NCBI GenBank assembly: GCA_030683995.1
Contig: JAUXPH010000006.1
Location: 1 to 36,909 of the forward strand
Reading direction: 5' to 3'
Length of the DNA stretch: 36,909 bases
Origin: Lutibacter sp.
Lineage (GTDB): Bacteria; Bacteroidota; Bacteroidia; Flavobacteriales; Flavobacteriaceae
Positions 7,922 to 16,362 of the stretch are shown here, in pieces. The first letter of the stretch is position 1. Each line of letters opens with the position of its first letter. The position numbers were made by a program, and so were the translations under genes. The notes beneath the pieces are model-generated. The model made no database searches, was not told the origin of the DNA, and worked only from the letters and a program-made list of their open reading frames with translations.

Positions 7922-7957
7922 CGTCAAGTATTGGCTCATATTTTGAAGCAATAACGA

Positions 7958-7990
7958 CAAATTTACAAAATGTTTTATACAATAGGCAAA
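7958..7990 (-). promoter_or_regulatory. Promoter of the M23 peptidase-MerR unit
   Basis: On the minus strand TTTG (plus-strand 7987-7990) and TAAATTTG (7958-7965) are separated by 21 bases, fitting the Bacteroidota -33/-7 arrangement. The start of transcription would fall about 50 bases before the ATG at 7897. Confidence 0.55.
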
Positions 7991-8129
7991 CCCGCTAATT
8001 TTTAGCATATAATTAACAGAGGATTTGTCATTTAAAAATTTTGAAAACATCAAGAATAAAGCAGTCTGCAACAATTAAGACTTCTTAAAATAAGATTACG
8101 GCCTTTATAAAAGAACATTAAAAAAATAT

Positions 8130-10742
8130 ATGAAATCACAACTTGTACGTCAACAATTTTTAGATTTTTTTGCTTCAAAAAAACACGCAATCGTACCGTC
8201 ATCTCCAATGGTGTTGAAAAATGATCCTACGCTTATGTTTACCAATGCGGGCATGGTACCATTTAAAGAGTATTTTTTAGGACAAAAAACCGCAGTGGAT
8301 AAACGTGTTGCCGATACGCAAAAATGTTTACGGGTTTCAGGAAAACACAACGATTTGGAAGAAGTAGGGAAGGACACTTACCACCACACGATGTTTGAAA
8401 TGTTGGGAAACTGGAGTTTTGGAGACTATTTTAAAAAAGAAGCCATTGACTGGGCCTGGGAATTGCTGGTTGAGGTCTATAAAATAGACAAAGACTGTTT
8501 GTATGTTTCTGTTTTTGAAGGTGCGGAAGACGATGGTTTGGAATACGATCAGGAAGCATACGATTTGTGGAAAAAATATGTTCCAGAAGACCGAATAATC
8601 AACGGAAACAAAAAAGACAACTTTTGGGAAATGGGCGCTCAGGGTCCGTGCGGACCTTGTTCTGAAATTCACGTAGATATTCGATCTGCGGAAGAAAAAG
8701 CAAAAGTTTCAGGCAGGAGTTTGGTGAACAATGACCATCCGCAAGTGGTGGAAATCTGGAACCTGGTTTTTATGGAATTTAACCGAAAAGCCGATGGTAC
8801 TCTGGAAAAATTGCCTGCAAAACACGTGGATACCGGAATGGGTTTTGAACGTTTGTGCATGGTGCTTCAGAATAAACAATCCAATTATGATACCGATGTT
8901 TTTACGCCGTTAATCAGAGAAATTGAAGCAATTACCAACAGCGAATATGGCAAAAATGAAGAAACTGACATCGCCATTCGAGTAATTGCCGACCACGTTC
9001 GTGCAGTTGCTTTTGCGATTGCCGACGGGCAATTGCCTTCTAACACCGGAGCAGGTTATGTAATTCGACGAATATTGCGTCGCGCCATTCGTTACGGATT
9101 TACTTTTTTAAACACCAAAGAACCTTTTATTTATAAATTGGCGACCACTTTAAGTCAGCAAATGGGCGACTATTTTCCTGAACTTAAAATCCAAAAACAA
9201 TTGGTGACCAACGTTATTAAGGAAGAAGAAAATTCGTTTTTGAGAACATTGGATCAAGGGTTGGTTTTATTGGACGGCATCATTAAAAATACCGAAGGAA
9301 CAGAAGTTTCGGGTAAAAAAGCCTTTGAATTGTTCGATACTTTTGGTTTTCCTATCGATTTAACCGCTTTAATTCTTTCTGAAAAAGGAATGACCTTAGA
9401 TGAAGATGAATTTAAAAAAGAATTGGAAAAACAAAAAACACGTTCAAGGGCAGCCGCAGTTGTGGAAACTGATGATTGGGTGATTTTACAAGAAGATGCA
9501 GAAAAAGAATTTATAGGTTATGATACATTGGAAGCCAATGTTAATATAACCCAATACAGAAAAGTGTCGTCCAAAAAAGAAGGCGATTTGTACCAATTGG
9601 TATTTAATATGACGCCTTTTTATCCGGAAGGGGGCGGACAAGTGGGCGATAAAGGCTATCTAAAAGAAGATGATGGAAATGTTATTTATATTGTTGACAC
9701 CAAAAAAGAAAACAATTTAATTATTCATTTCGCCAAAAGTTTGCCTAAAAACCCAACCCAAACTTTTAAAGTGGTGGTCGATGAAAAAGAACGATTCAGA
9801 ACTGCCTGCAACCATTCGGCAAGCCATTTGTTGCATCAGGCTTTGCGTGAAATTTTAGGAACGCACGTGGAACAAAAAGGATCGGCAGTGCATTCAAAAA
9901 GTTTGCGTTTCGACTTTTCGCATTTTGCAAAAATGACTGCTGATGAATTGCGTGCCGTGGAAGATTTTGTAAATTCACGTATCGAAGATAAAATTTCGCT
10001 GGAAGAATATAGAAATATCCCCATAAAAACAGCTTTAGATAAAGGCGCTATGGCTTTGTTCGGCGAAAAATACGGTGATACGGTACGTGCCATTCAATTT
10101 GGAAAATCTGTAGAGCTTTGCGGTGGCATTCACGTACAAAATACCGGCGATATCTGGCATTTTAAAATTGTGTCGGAAGGCGCCATTGCCGCTGGCGTTA
10201 GACGCATTGAAGCCATTACCAATAATGCCACAAAAGATTTCTTTCTTGAAAATACCCAGGTTTTTTCTGAAGTGGCAGAAGTGTTGAAAAACACCAAAAA
10301 TCCGGTGAAAGCCATTATCGATTTACAGGAAGAAAACGCCTCGTTAAAGAAACAGGTTGAAGCTTTGCAAAAAGACAAGGCTAAAAATTTGACAGGCGAT
10401 TTAATAAATCAAGTTGAAACAATTAACGGCATTCACTATTTGGCAGTAAAACTGGATTTGGACCAAAACAGCATTAAAGATTTGGCCTTTGATTTGGGGA
10501 ATAAAATTGAAAATCTGTTTTTATTGGTTGGAACCGAAACGGACGGAAAAGCTTTTTTAAGCTGTTATATCGCCAAAAATTTGGTGGAAGCAAAACAATT
10601 GGATGCGGGAAAAGTGGTTCGTGAACTGGGGAAATTAATTGAAGGCGGCGGCGGCGGACAAGCTTATTTTGCAACTGCGGGAGGCAAAAAACCGGAAGGG
10701 ATTGAGGAGGCGCTCGTTAAAGGAAAAGAATATTTAAAATAA
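8130..10742 (+). CDS. alaS: Alanyl-tRNA synthetase
   Basis: Charges tRNA-Ala with alanine and edits mischarged Ser/Gly. The 870-residue length is standard. The N-terminus has [18 protein letters not shown] and TNAGMVPFK (class II catalytic domain), and the [13 protein letters not shown] motif is present. The editing domain carries the zinc/catalytic set HSASH (H562, H566) and CGGIH (C664, H668). The C-terminal part has a coiled coil ([19 protein letters not shown]) and the glycine-rich C-Ala motif [14 protein letters not shown]. The gene stands alone, divergent from the M23 peptidase gene. A simple AT repeat of ATAAC/TTATATG motifs follows at 10743-10825. Confidence 0.98.
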   Translation: MKSQLVRQQFLDFFASKKHAIVPSSPMVLKNDPTLMFTNAGMVPFKEYFLGQKTAVDKRVADTQKCLRVSGKHNDLEEVGKDTYHHTMFEMLGNWSFGDYFKKEAIDWAWELLVEVYKIDKDCLYVSVFEGAEDDGLEYDQEAYDLWKKYVPEDRIINGNKKDNFWEMGAQGPCGPCSEIHVDIRSAEEKAKVSGRSLVNNDHPQVVEIWNLVFMEFNRKADGTLEKLPAKHVDTGMGFERLCMVLQNKQSNYDTDVFTPLIREIEAITNSEYGKNEETDIAIRVIADHVRAVAFAIADGQLPSNTGAGYVIRRILRRAIRYGFTFLNTKEPFIYKLATTLSQQMGDYFPELKIQKQLVTNVIKEEENSFLRTLDQGLVLLDGIIKNTEGTEVSGKKAFELFDTFGFPIDLTALILSEKGMTLDEDEFKKELEKQKTRSRAAAVVETDDWVILQEDAEKEFIGYDTLEANVNITQYRKVSSKKEGDLYQLVFNMTPFYPEGGGQVGDKGYLKEDDGNVIYIVDTKKENNLIIHFAKSLPKNPTQTFKVVVDEKERFRTACNHSASHLLHQALREILGTHVEQKGSAVHSKSLRFDFSHFAKMTADELRAVEDFVNSRIEDKISLEEYRNIPIKTALDKGAMALFGEKYGDTVRAIQFGKSVELCGGIHVQNTGDIWHFKIVSEGAIAAGVRRIEAITNNATKDFFLENTQVFSEVAEVLKNTKNPVKAIIDLQEENASLKKQVEALQKDKAKNLTGDLINQVETINGIHYLAVKLDLDQNSIKDLAFDLGNKIENLFLLVGTETDGKAFLSCYIAKNLVEAKQLDAGKVVRELGKLIEGGGGGQAYFATAGGKKPEGIEEALVKGKEYLK

Positions 10743-10834
10743 GTTATATGTTATATGTTAAACGTTATATGTTGTCGATTGTCGATGCCTAAATAACAAA
10801 TAACGCATAACGAATAACAAATAACATTCAAAAA

Positions 10835-11827
10835 GTGAATTTCAGAACCAACATTCAGCTTCAAAAAGAAGAAAATCAAATTGATTACGCTTCCAAATTG
10901 CTGTTGATTGGTTCTTGTTTTTCGGAAAATATCAGCAAAAAACTGACTTATTATAAATTTGATGCGGCCAGCAATCCGTTTGGGATTTTGTTTAATCCAA
11001 AGGCCATTGAAACCTTAATTTTGAATTCATTAAATGAAAAAATGTACACTGAAAAGGATGTTTTTTTGTTAAATGAACGCTGGCATTGTTTCAATGCACA
11101 TTCCGATTTAAGTTCGACTGATAAAAATGAATTGCTTGAAAATTTGAATACTGCCATCAAAGCAACAAATAAACGAATACGCGAATCTACACACATCATC
11201 ATTACTTTAGGAACTTCCTGGATTTATAAATTTATTGAAACTGATGCCGTAGTTGGCAATTGCCATAAAGTTCCACAAAAAAAGTTTTCAAAAGAATTGC
11301 TGTCGGTTGATGAAATTGTGGCAACCTTAAAAAATATTTGTCTTCAAATTTCAGAAGTCAATCCGAAGACAACCGTTATTTTTACGGTTTCGCCAGTGCG
11401 CCATATCAAAGATGGTTTTGTGGAAAATTCGGTGAGCAAAGCGCATTTAATTTCGGCCATTCATAACCTAATTGGTTCGCGGAAAGAAAAAATAAGTCCA
11501 CTGAGTCTTTCGACTCCGCTCAAGACAGGCTTAGCCGAAGTGTATTTTCCTTCCTTTGAAATGATGATGGACGATTTGCGCGATTACCGATTTTACAACA
11601 GTGATATGATTCATCCCAATGAAACTGCCATCGATTATATTTGGGAGCAATTTAAACACGCTTGGATTGATGAAAATACTTTTTCTGTGATGAAAGAAGT
11701 TGAAACTGTCCAAAAAGGATTGGCGCACAAACCTTTCAATTCAAATTCAGAACAACATCAACAGTTTTTAACTGATTTACAGAAAAAAATAACTTTACTA
11801 AAAAATAACTTCAACATCGCATTCTAA
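10835..11827 (+). CDS. GSCFA-domain protein
   Basis: A 330-residue protein of the GSCFA family, an SGNH-hydrolase-like family common in Bacteroidota and of unknown substrate. The signature is present as LIGSCFSENI near residue 26, followed by SNPFGILFNP. Later, ITLGTSWIYK, FTVSPVRHIKDG and YFPSFEMMMDDLRDYRFY are conserved family blocks. No signal peptide is evident. The start is a GTG at 10835, with no ATG in the first 70 codons. Unusually, at 11501-11536 the coding sequence contains a TTCGACTCCGCTCA-type dispersed repeat in frame, just before YFPSFEMM, adding about a dozen residues to what I expect for the family. The frame stays open, so the protein is probably still made. Confidence 0.88.
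   Translation: MNFRTNIQLQKEENQIDYASKLLLIGSCFSENISKKLTYYKFDAASNPFGILFNPKAIETLILNSLNEKMYTEKDVFLLNERWHCFNAHSDLSSTDKNELLENLNTAIKATNKRIRESTHIIITLGTSWIYKFIETDAVVGNCHKVPQKKFSKELLSVDEIVATLKNICLQISEVNPKTTVIFTVSPVRHIKDGFVENSVSKAHLISAIHNLIGSRKEKISPLSLSTPLKTGLAEVYFPSFEMMMDDLRDYRFYNSDMIHPNETAIDYIWEQFKHAWIDENTFSVMKEVETVQKGLAHKPFNSNSEQHQQFLTDLQKKITLLKNNFNIAF
11501..11536. repeat. TTCGACTCCGCTCA-type dispersed repeat inside the GSCFA gene
   Basis: CTTTCGACTCCGCTCAAGAC and the following GGCTTAGCC resemble the dispersed copies at 24318-24347, 25446-25470 and 31437-31473. It is read in frame as roughly SLSTPLKTGLA, so the insertion has been tolerated by the protein. Confidence 0.6.
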
Positions 11828-11906
11828 AAAAATACGTCATCTGCCGTATTGATTTGCTTTTCAATTTATAAGACTTTTGAAATAATACTAATCAAAATGT
11901 CTATTT

Positions 11907-12245
11907 ATGAAAATTCAAAAATTAAACAAATTATTAATAATTGCACTAATACAAAGTGTAACTATTGTAACTGCTCAAAAATCGGATCCAAATTTTGTAA
12001 ACGATTTAGGTGGTAACATAGAAAAAATGACTGTCACAGATTCTGGAGTTCTTTTAATAACTCATGGAAAAGGCCTTGCTGGAATTAAACCAGGCCAATA
12101 AGAATTGGTTTACAATTTACTTGGAGAAACGTTAATTAGCATGAAAACAAATGAATTAGATTTATCAGCTTTGATCTCTGCAACTTATTTTGTAAAGATT
12201 ATTTCAGACGGCAGGGGAAAAGTAGTTAAAGTAAATAAATATTAA
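11907..12245 (+). pseudogene. Remnant: N-terminus of a beta-propeller protein joined to a T9SS type A sorting tail, broken by TAA
   Basis: Codons 1-64 encode a signal peptide (cleaved near VTAQ) and a segment DPNFVNDLGGNIEKMTVTDS with HGKGLAGIKPGQ. From memory this is the mature N-terminus of a ~650-residue PQQ/WD-like beta-propeller protein of Flavobacteria. An in-frame TAA at 12099-12101 ends it. Beyond the stop, in the same frame to a TAA at 12243-12245, the sequence reads ELVYNLLGETLIS, then LDLSALISATYFVKI and KVVKVNKY, the pattern of a type IX secretion C-terminal sorting domain. The propeller body is missing. The matching propeller C-terminus appears at 13623-13850. The locus is best read as a rearranged pseudogene; a 64-residue secreted peptide might still be made. 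Confidence 0.65.
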
Positions 12246-12317
12246 GAGGTCAGTTTTCAATTAGTTTTTTACTTTAAAATCTATTTTTACAAAGTTGTTC
12301 AATAAATCAAATTTGAT

Positions 12318-12563
12318 ATGATATTTTTCTCTTTAGGAATTATTCTCGTGCTTATTGCAACATTAGTATATCTGAATATTCAGTTTTATAAAGAGTGAGA
12401 GAATTTCAAACTTAATCTCTATGTATTAAAAGGTCTTATTTTACAAAATAGTAAAGCACAATCAGAGCAAAAAGAAAAGCTAAAACTTTCGGAAGAATTA
12501 GAAAAGCGTAAAATGGGTTCTACGATTTTCTTTAAATCAAACTTGAAAAAACTAATTTATTAG
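12318..12563 (+). pseudogene. Small membrane-anchored ORF interrupted by in-frame TGA
   Basis: An ATG at 12318 opens an 81-codon frame: a hydrophobic helix (FFSLGIILVLIATLVYLNI), FYKE, then TGA at 12396-12398, and then 54 more codons with a charged, helical character (SEQKEKLKLSEELEKRKM) up to TAG at 12561. The codons after TGA look protein-like, so the simplest reading is a nonsense mutation in a small single-pass membrane protein with a coiled-coil tail. Family unknown. It lies between the propeller remnant and the intact gene at 12588. Confidence 0.45.
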
Positions 12564-12587
12564 AACCCACCATATAAACTTAACATT

Positions 12588-13613
12588 ATGAAACTTGTAA
12601 TCACAACATTAATCATTAGCCTTTTGTGTATAGGCACATTTGCACAAACCATTTCGGCAGTCGAATTAAAATCGGATATCACCGGAATAGGGAAACTGAA
12701 GAAAGCCCCAAAAAAAGTATTCATTTCGCAATTCCGGGTTATGTACCAGGTGCTGTATATAGCAGAAGATGAAAAAAAAGGAAGCGTATATGAGGGCGGA
12801 ATGACAGGTGATGTAAAAGTACAGCTTGCAATAGGCTTGCAGGGGCTTACAGAAACCGACTTGGTTCAAAACACCAATTACCTGTATCAGCAATTTATTA
12901 ACCGCCTTAAAACTTCCGGGTATGAAATTATATCAGCCGATGAAGTCGCAGGTATAAAAGTATTTAAAGACTGGGAACGAAAAAAAGGAGGTGGGTTAAG
13001 CAATGCACAGTATAAAGGGTTCATTATGAGTACACCTGAAAATTTCGATTATTTTATAAAAGGCTCTAAAAAAGATGGCGGGGAGAAAAGCACTTTTACT
13101 GACAACTCTGCTAAAATTTCATATCAGCTTGATAATGTAACAGTCATGAGGATAAATCTTGTGATACCTCTGGCAGAAGAAGCAGAATCGTGGGCCAGCG
13201 GGGCTTTTAAATTAGGAGGTGCCAAAGTAGTAGCCGAAACTGCATTACGATTAACTAACGAAATGGCAACAACCGGCAAAACATTCAGCGCAGATCTAGC
13301 CACTACCCAATTAACTTTTGCCAACAGCGAAGCCATGTCACTTCCCACCAGTACGGGATTCTTTAATTTGAAAAAAGCCGTGGAGATCAATGATGTGATT
13401 GAAAGAAAAAAATATAAAGTTACCGGTGTATCGAATCATGACTGGACAGGAACCAACATGGGGCTTTATCAGCTATTTGAAGTGGATAATCAATTCATAA
13501 GAAAAGTAATTCCTGTGCCGGTAGAACCGGCTAAATATAATAATGGAGTAAGAAAGGCCGGCGAAGAATTTTTTAAAGCCTGCTTAGATGAATTTTTGAG
13601 TGCTACAAAATAA
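12588..13613 (+). CDS. Secreted protein of unknown function (Bacteroidota-specific)
   Basis: A 341-residue protein with a clear signal peptide (MKLVITTLIISLLCIGTFAQ, cleavage after residue ~19). The mature part begins SAVELKSDITGIGKLKKAPK and contains LQGLTETDLVQNTNYLYQQF followed by a mixed alpha/beta stretch. I recall similar secreted proteins in Flavobacteria with the same ELKSDITGIGKLKKAPKKVF opening but no assigned function. There is no lipobox and no T9SS tail, so it is probably periplasmic. Its stop codon (13611-13613) is followed four codons later, in the same frame, by the 75-codon propeller fragment. The gene itself looks intact. Confidence 0.75.
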   Translation: MKLVITTLIISLLCIGTFAQTISAVELKSDITGIGKLKKAPKKVFISQFRVMYQVLYIAEDEKKGSVYEGGMTGDVKVQLAIGLQGLTETDLVQNTNYLYQQFINRLKTSGYEIISADEVAGIKVFKDWERKKGGGLSNAQYKGFIMSTPENFDYFIKGSKKDGGEKSTFTDNSAKISYQLDNVTVMRINLVIPLAEEAESWASGAFKLGGAKVVAETALRLTNEMATTGKTFSADLATTQLTFANSEAMSLPTSTGFFNLKKAVEINDVIERKKYKVTGVSNHDWTGTNMGLYQLFEVDNQFIRKVIPVPVEPAKYNNGVRKAGEEFFKACLDEFLSATK

Positions 13614-13622
13614 TTTACTGAG

Positions 13623-13850
13623 ATGAGCAAACGTTTTAAATCAACATCAGCTACAAAAGATGCGCAATTTATGTTGTCTAAATTAGATGACGGAGTTGGT
13701 CTTGTTAAAGTAAGTAAAGACTCAGGAAAGCCAACCAAAGAAATTATTTTGAATGATAAAAAACCAGAATATGAAGTAGACGAATGGGGCGGTTTCCTAT
13801 ATTATAAAGCAAGTGGCAGCACTATTAATGCCTTTGATTTAAAACATTAA
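13623..13850 (+). pseudogene. C-terminal fragment of the beta-propeller gene
   Basis: The 75-codon frame begins MSKRFKSTSATKDAQFML and continues DDGVGLVKVSKDSGKPTKEI, then KKPEYEVDEWGGFLYYKA, ending at a lysine-histidine. From memory this matches the last ~75 residues of the same flavobacterial propeller protein whose N-terminus is at 11907. It has no signal sequence and starts mid-domain, so it is unlikely to be a functional gene. The frame is shared with the gene at 12588, separated only by TAA TTT ACT GAG. Confidence 0.6.
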
Positions 13851-13866
13851 AAACCAATATAATGAG

Positions 13867-13909
13867 AAAGACTGCTTCAATTTTTTACGAAAAATGAGGC
13901 GGTCTTTTT
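13867..13909 (+). terminator. Rho-independent terminator
   Basis: AAAGACTGCTTC (13867-13878) pairs with GAGGCGGTCTTT (13896-13907) through 12 positions including two G-U pairs, with a 17-nt loop and a T-run. It lies directly after the propeller fragment, where that transcription unit would end. Confidence 0.75.
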
Positions 13910-13929
13910 CCCATTATAACAATTGAATT

Positions 13930-14094
13930 ATGAAAATAATTAACACATTAGTAGTACCTATAATTTTTTACTTTATCACTTTTTTAAGTTTTTCTCAAAC
14001 CTTAATTACAAATAAAGATTATAAGGTTGCGGATGACGTGGTTGAAATTGAGGAATACTGTTATCATAGAAATCAATGTCTTGATCTAATTTAA
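13930..14094 (+). CDS. Small secreted peptide, hypothetical
   Basis: A 54-codon frame with a good N-terminal signal-like segment (MKIINTLVVPIIFYFITFLS, then FSQT) and a short acidic tail (KVADDVVEIEEYCYHRNQC) with two cysteines. It lies after a terminator and before the gene at 14099, which starts 4 bases after its stop. The short mature part could be a small periplasmic peptide or the truncated start of a longer secreted protein. No family recognised. Confidence 0.4.
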   Translation: MKIINTLVVPIIFYFITFLSFSQTLITNKDYKVADDVVEIEEYCYHRNQCLDLI

Positions 14095-14098
14095 GGAG

Positions 14099-14626
14099 TT
14101 GAATACAACTAATAACATAGCGACAAATAAAGATTATTTAGAAACTTGGGAATTTTCACCAATTGAATGGAATGCATTCATTAAAACGGCTAGATCCCTA
14201 AAAAAAGAAGATAACATCTACTATTCAATTGCTATTTTAATAGGTGGAATTCCCATTTTAATGATGGCTCGCAATACAACTTTTTTAATGGCTAGTGCAT
14301 TTGTTTTGCCTTTTGCTATTTTAATTCCTTGGTTAAGTAATAAATTTTCAACTTCTTATTTAAAACCTACAAGTAGTATTTCAAAAGTTGCTTTTTATTC
14401 AGAATACTTAACAATCAATCATAAAAAAATAATCTTATTTACAGATAAAAAATGGATTAAAGGAATGAAAATTATCAGAACTGAAAGCACATTGCCTCTT
14501 TTAGAAATTGAAATTGCATGGCGAACCCGAAAAGGTGACACTTTTGATGAACTTAGAGTGCCAATACCATTAGGTAAAATAGAACGAGCCGAAGCGTTAA
14601 TAGAATATTATAAATTTTACAAGTGA
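14099..14626 (+). CDS. Hypothetical membrane protein with two TM helices
   Basis: A 175-residue protein. After a ~40-residue soluble lead (WEFSPIEWNAFIKTARSLKK) come two closely spaced hydrophobic helices (YYSIAILIGGIPILMM and FLMASAFVLPFAILIPWL). The C-terminal ~80 residues are beta-rich (FYSEYLTINHKKIILFTDKK and LLEIEIAWRTRKGDTF), reminiscent of small membrane proteins with a PH-like C-terminal domain, but I cannot name the family. The start is unclear: TTG at 14099, directly abutting AAGGAG, is the only candidate before the conserved region, and there is no ATG. It probably shares a transcript with the small ORF just upstream. Confidence 0.6.
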   Translation: MNTTNNIATNKDYLETWEFSPIEWNAFIKTARSLKKEDNIYYSIAILIGGIPILMMARNTTFLMASAFVLPFAILIPWLSNKFSTSYLKPTSSISKVAFYSEYLTINHKKIILFTDKKWIKGMKIIRTESTLPLLEIEIAWRTRKGDTFDELRVPIPLGKIERAEALIEYYKFYK

Positions 14627-14703
14627 ACTTAAAAGTACTAAAACAAAATATGAAAAATTATTACACAAACATTTGAACGCTCATATTAACCAAATCTTTT
14701 AAC

Positions 14704-16320
14704 ATGAAAAAACTACTGATTACTCTTTGTTTAGTATTTATAACAAATATAGGTACAGCCCAATGCATTTCTGGCGATTGCCAAAACGGATTCGGCAAAA
14801 TACAATATCAAGATGCCGTTTACGAAGGCGCCTTTAAAAATGGGAATCTTGAAGGTTTAGGAATCATGCAATATACAAATGGTAATTACTATTTTGGTCA
14901 ATTCAAAAACTCAAAATTTAGTGATTTTGGATATTTTCAATGGAAAGATGGTCAAAACCATTTTGGAAAATGGGAAAATAGTGTTCAAAATGGAAATGGT
15001 ATTTTTAATAATGCCAAAGAAAATATTACAGCAGGAACTTGGGAAAATGGAGTTTTTAAATCTGCCGAAAATACTGAAGTACAATCAAACAACCCCACAA
15101 ATTCAGCAGGAAATTGTATTAATGGATATGGTCGAATTTCAAATGCAGATGGATTGGTAATGCAAGCTATTTTTAAAGATGGAAAAGCCACATTTGGCCG
15201 TATTTACAAAAATAATCAATTTGTTTACGATGGTTTTATTTCTAACAATTTATACAATGGTTATGGACAAATTTTATATGCAAATGGCGATCATTATTTT
15301 GGCTATTTTAAAGATGGAAAAAAACAAGGTGAAGGTGTTTTTTCACAAAAAGACAAACCCAGAATTTATGGCAATTGGAATAATGATGAATTTACAGATC
15401 CAAATGCTTTTAATAATGAAGCCTTTTGCGATGAATTAATCACCTATATTACTACTCAAAAAAAGGATCGAATTTCACAAAAAATATCAAAATTATCTGA
15501 CCAATATATATTCATTCTTGAAAGAAAATTTTTAGATCATTTTAAAATTGAACAAGCTATTGACATTCATTCAATTGATTCAACTCTTATTACATTTCCT
15601 TTAAATGAAAAAGACATTCCAAAAGTTTCTTTAGAAACATTGCAAGGAGCCTTAAAAAAATGCAAAAAATTAACGTATATAAACCCCAATCAATTTAGTT
15701 ATAACAAAATTAACCTTTCCATTTTAAAATGGCACAAAATAATGGATTCTTCACTAGAATCTTATAAATTGAAAATCAAATACCCTTTTGAAGATTTGCA
15801 TTGTACTTCTGGTGATTGTAATAACGGTTTTGGAAAAAGAGTTGATAAACAAGGTTCTATTTACGAAGGCAATTTTATTAACGGTAAAATTACTGGAAAA
15901 GGAAAGTTTACGTGGGTAAATGGAGACATTTATGTTGGCGATTGGAAGGATGGAATTAGGACTGGAAAAGGAAAGTTTATTTGGGCAAATGGAGACTCTT
16001 ATGAAGGTGATTTTTTAAATCTTAAAAGAAATGGGAAAGGAATTTATAAATGGAATGATGGTGGTAGGTTTGAAGGCTCTTTTATTGATGGAATTAGAAC
16101 TGGTTATGGAAAAGATTATGATAACGAAGGCAAACTAATATATGAAGGCACTTTTTTAAATAATGAATATGATGGAGCTGGAACATATTATCGAAATGGT
16201 GCTAAATATATTGGTGATTTCAAAAATGGAGTTTTCCATGGTCAAGGAAAATTTTATGATGAAAAAGGCACTTTAAAATATGAAGGTCAATTTAAAGACG
16301 GTAAATATTTAGGGCTATAA
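14704..16320 (+). CDS. Secreted MORN-repeat protein
   Basis: A 538-residue protein with a signal peptide (MKKLLITLCLVFITNIGTAQ). It has two blocks of MORN repeats, about residues 20-235 and 360-538, such as YEGAFKNGNLEGLGIMQY, GDIYVGDWKDGIRTGKGKF and YEGQFKDGKYLG. Each block opens with the same motif, C-x-SGDC-x-NGFGK (CISGDCQNGFGK and CTSGDCNNGFGK). The ~125-residue linker between them is helical. MORN repeats form elongated beta-hairpin rods that usually bind lipids or proteins. The gene ends 42 bp before a TPR histidine kinase on the same strand, so it may be a ligand, partner or target of that system; this is inference. No T9SS tail is present. Confidence 0.85.
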   Translation: MKKLLITLCLVFITNIGTAQCISGDCQNGFGKIQYQDAVYEGAFKNGNLEGLGIMQYTNGNYYFGQFKNSKFSDFGYFQWKDGQNHFGKWENSVQNGNGIFNNAKENITAGTWENGVFKSAENTEVQSNNPTNSAGNCINGYGRISNADGLVMQAIFKDGKATFGRIYKNNQFVYDGFISNNLYNGYGQILYANGDHYFGYFKDGKKQGEGVFSQKDKPRIYGNWNNDEFTDPNAFNNEAFCDELITYITTQKKDRISQKISKLSDQYIFILERKFLDHFKIEQAIDIHSIDSTLITFPLNEKDIPKVSLETLQGALKKCKKLTYINPNQFSYNKINLSILKWHKIMDSSLESYKLKIKYPFEDLHCTSGDCNNGFGKRVDKQGSIYEGNFINGKITGKGKFTWVNGDIYVGDWKDGIRTGKGKFIWANGDSYEGDFLNLKRNGKGIYKWNDGGRFEGSFIDGIRTGYGKDYDNEGKLIYEGTFLNNEYDGAGTYYRNGAKYIGDFKNGVFHGQGKFYDEKGTLKYEGQFKDGKYLGL

Positions 16321-16362
16321 AAGAACCAGATTTTTTTGTATATTGCTGCAAATCAAATCTCA

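Noticed and set aside
8337-8672. 111-codon ORF antisense to alaS
   Set aside because: Shadow frame of a highly conserved gene; composition is Phe-rich as expected from the antisense frame.
16336-16362. Upstream TTG as the start of the histidine kinase
   Set aside because: It would place hydrophilic residues before the signal peptide; ATG at 16363 fits better.
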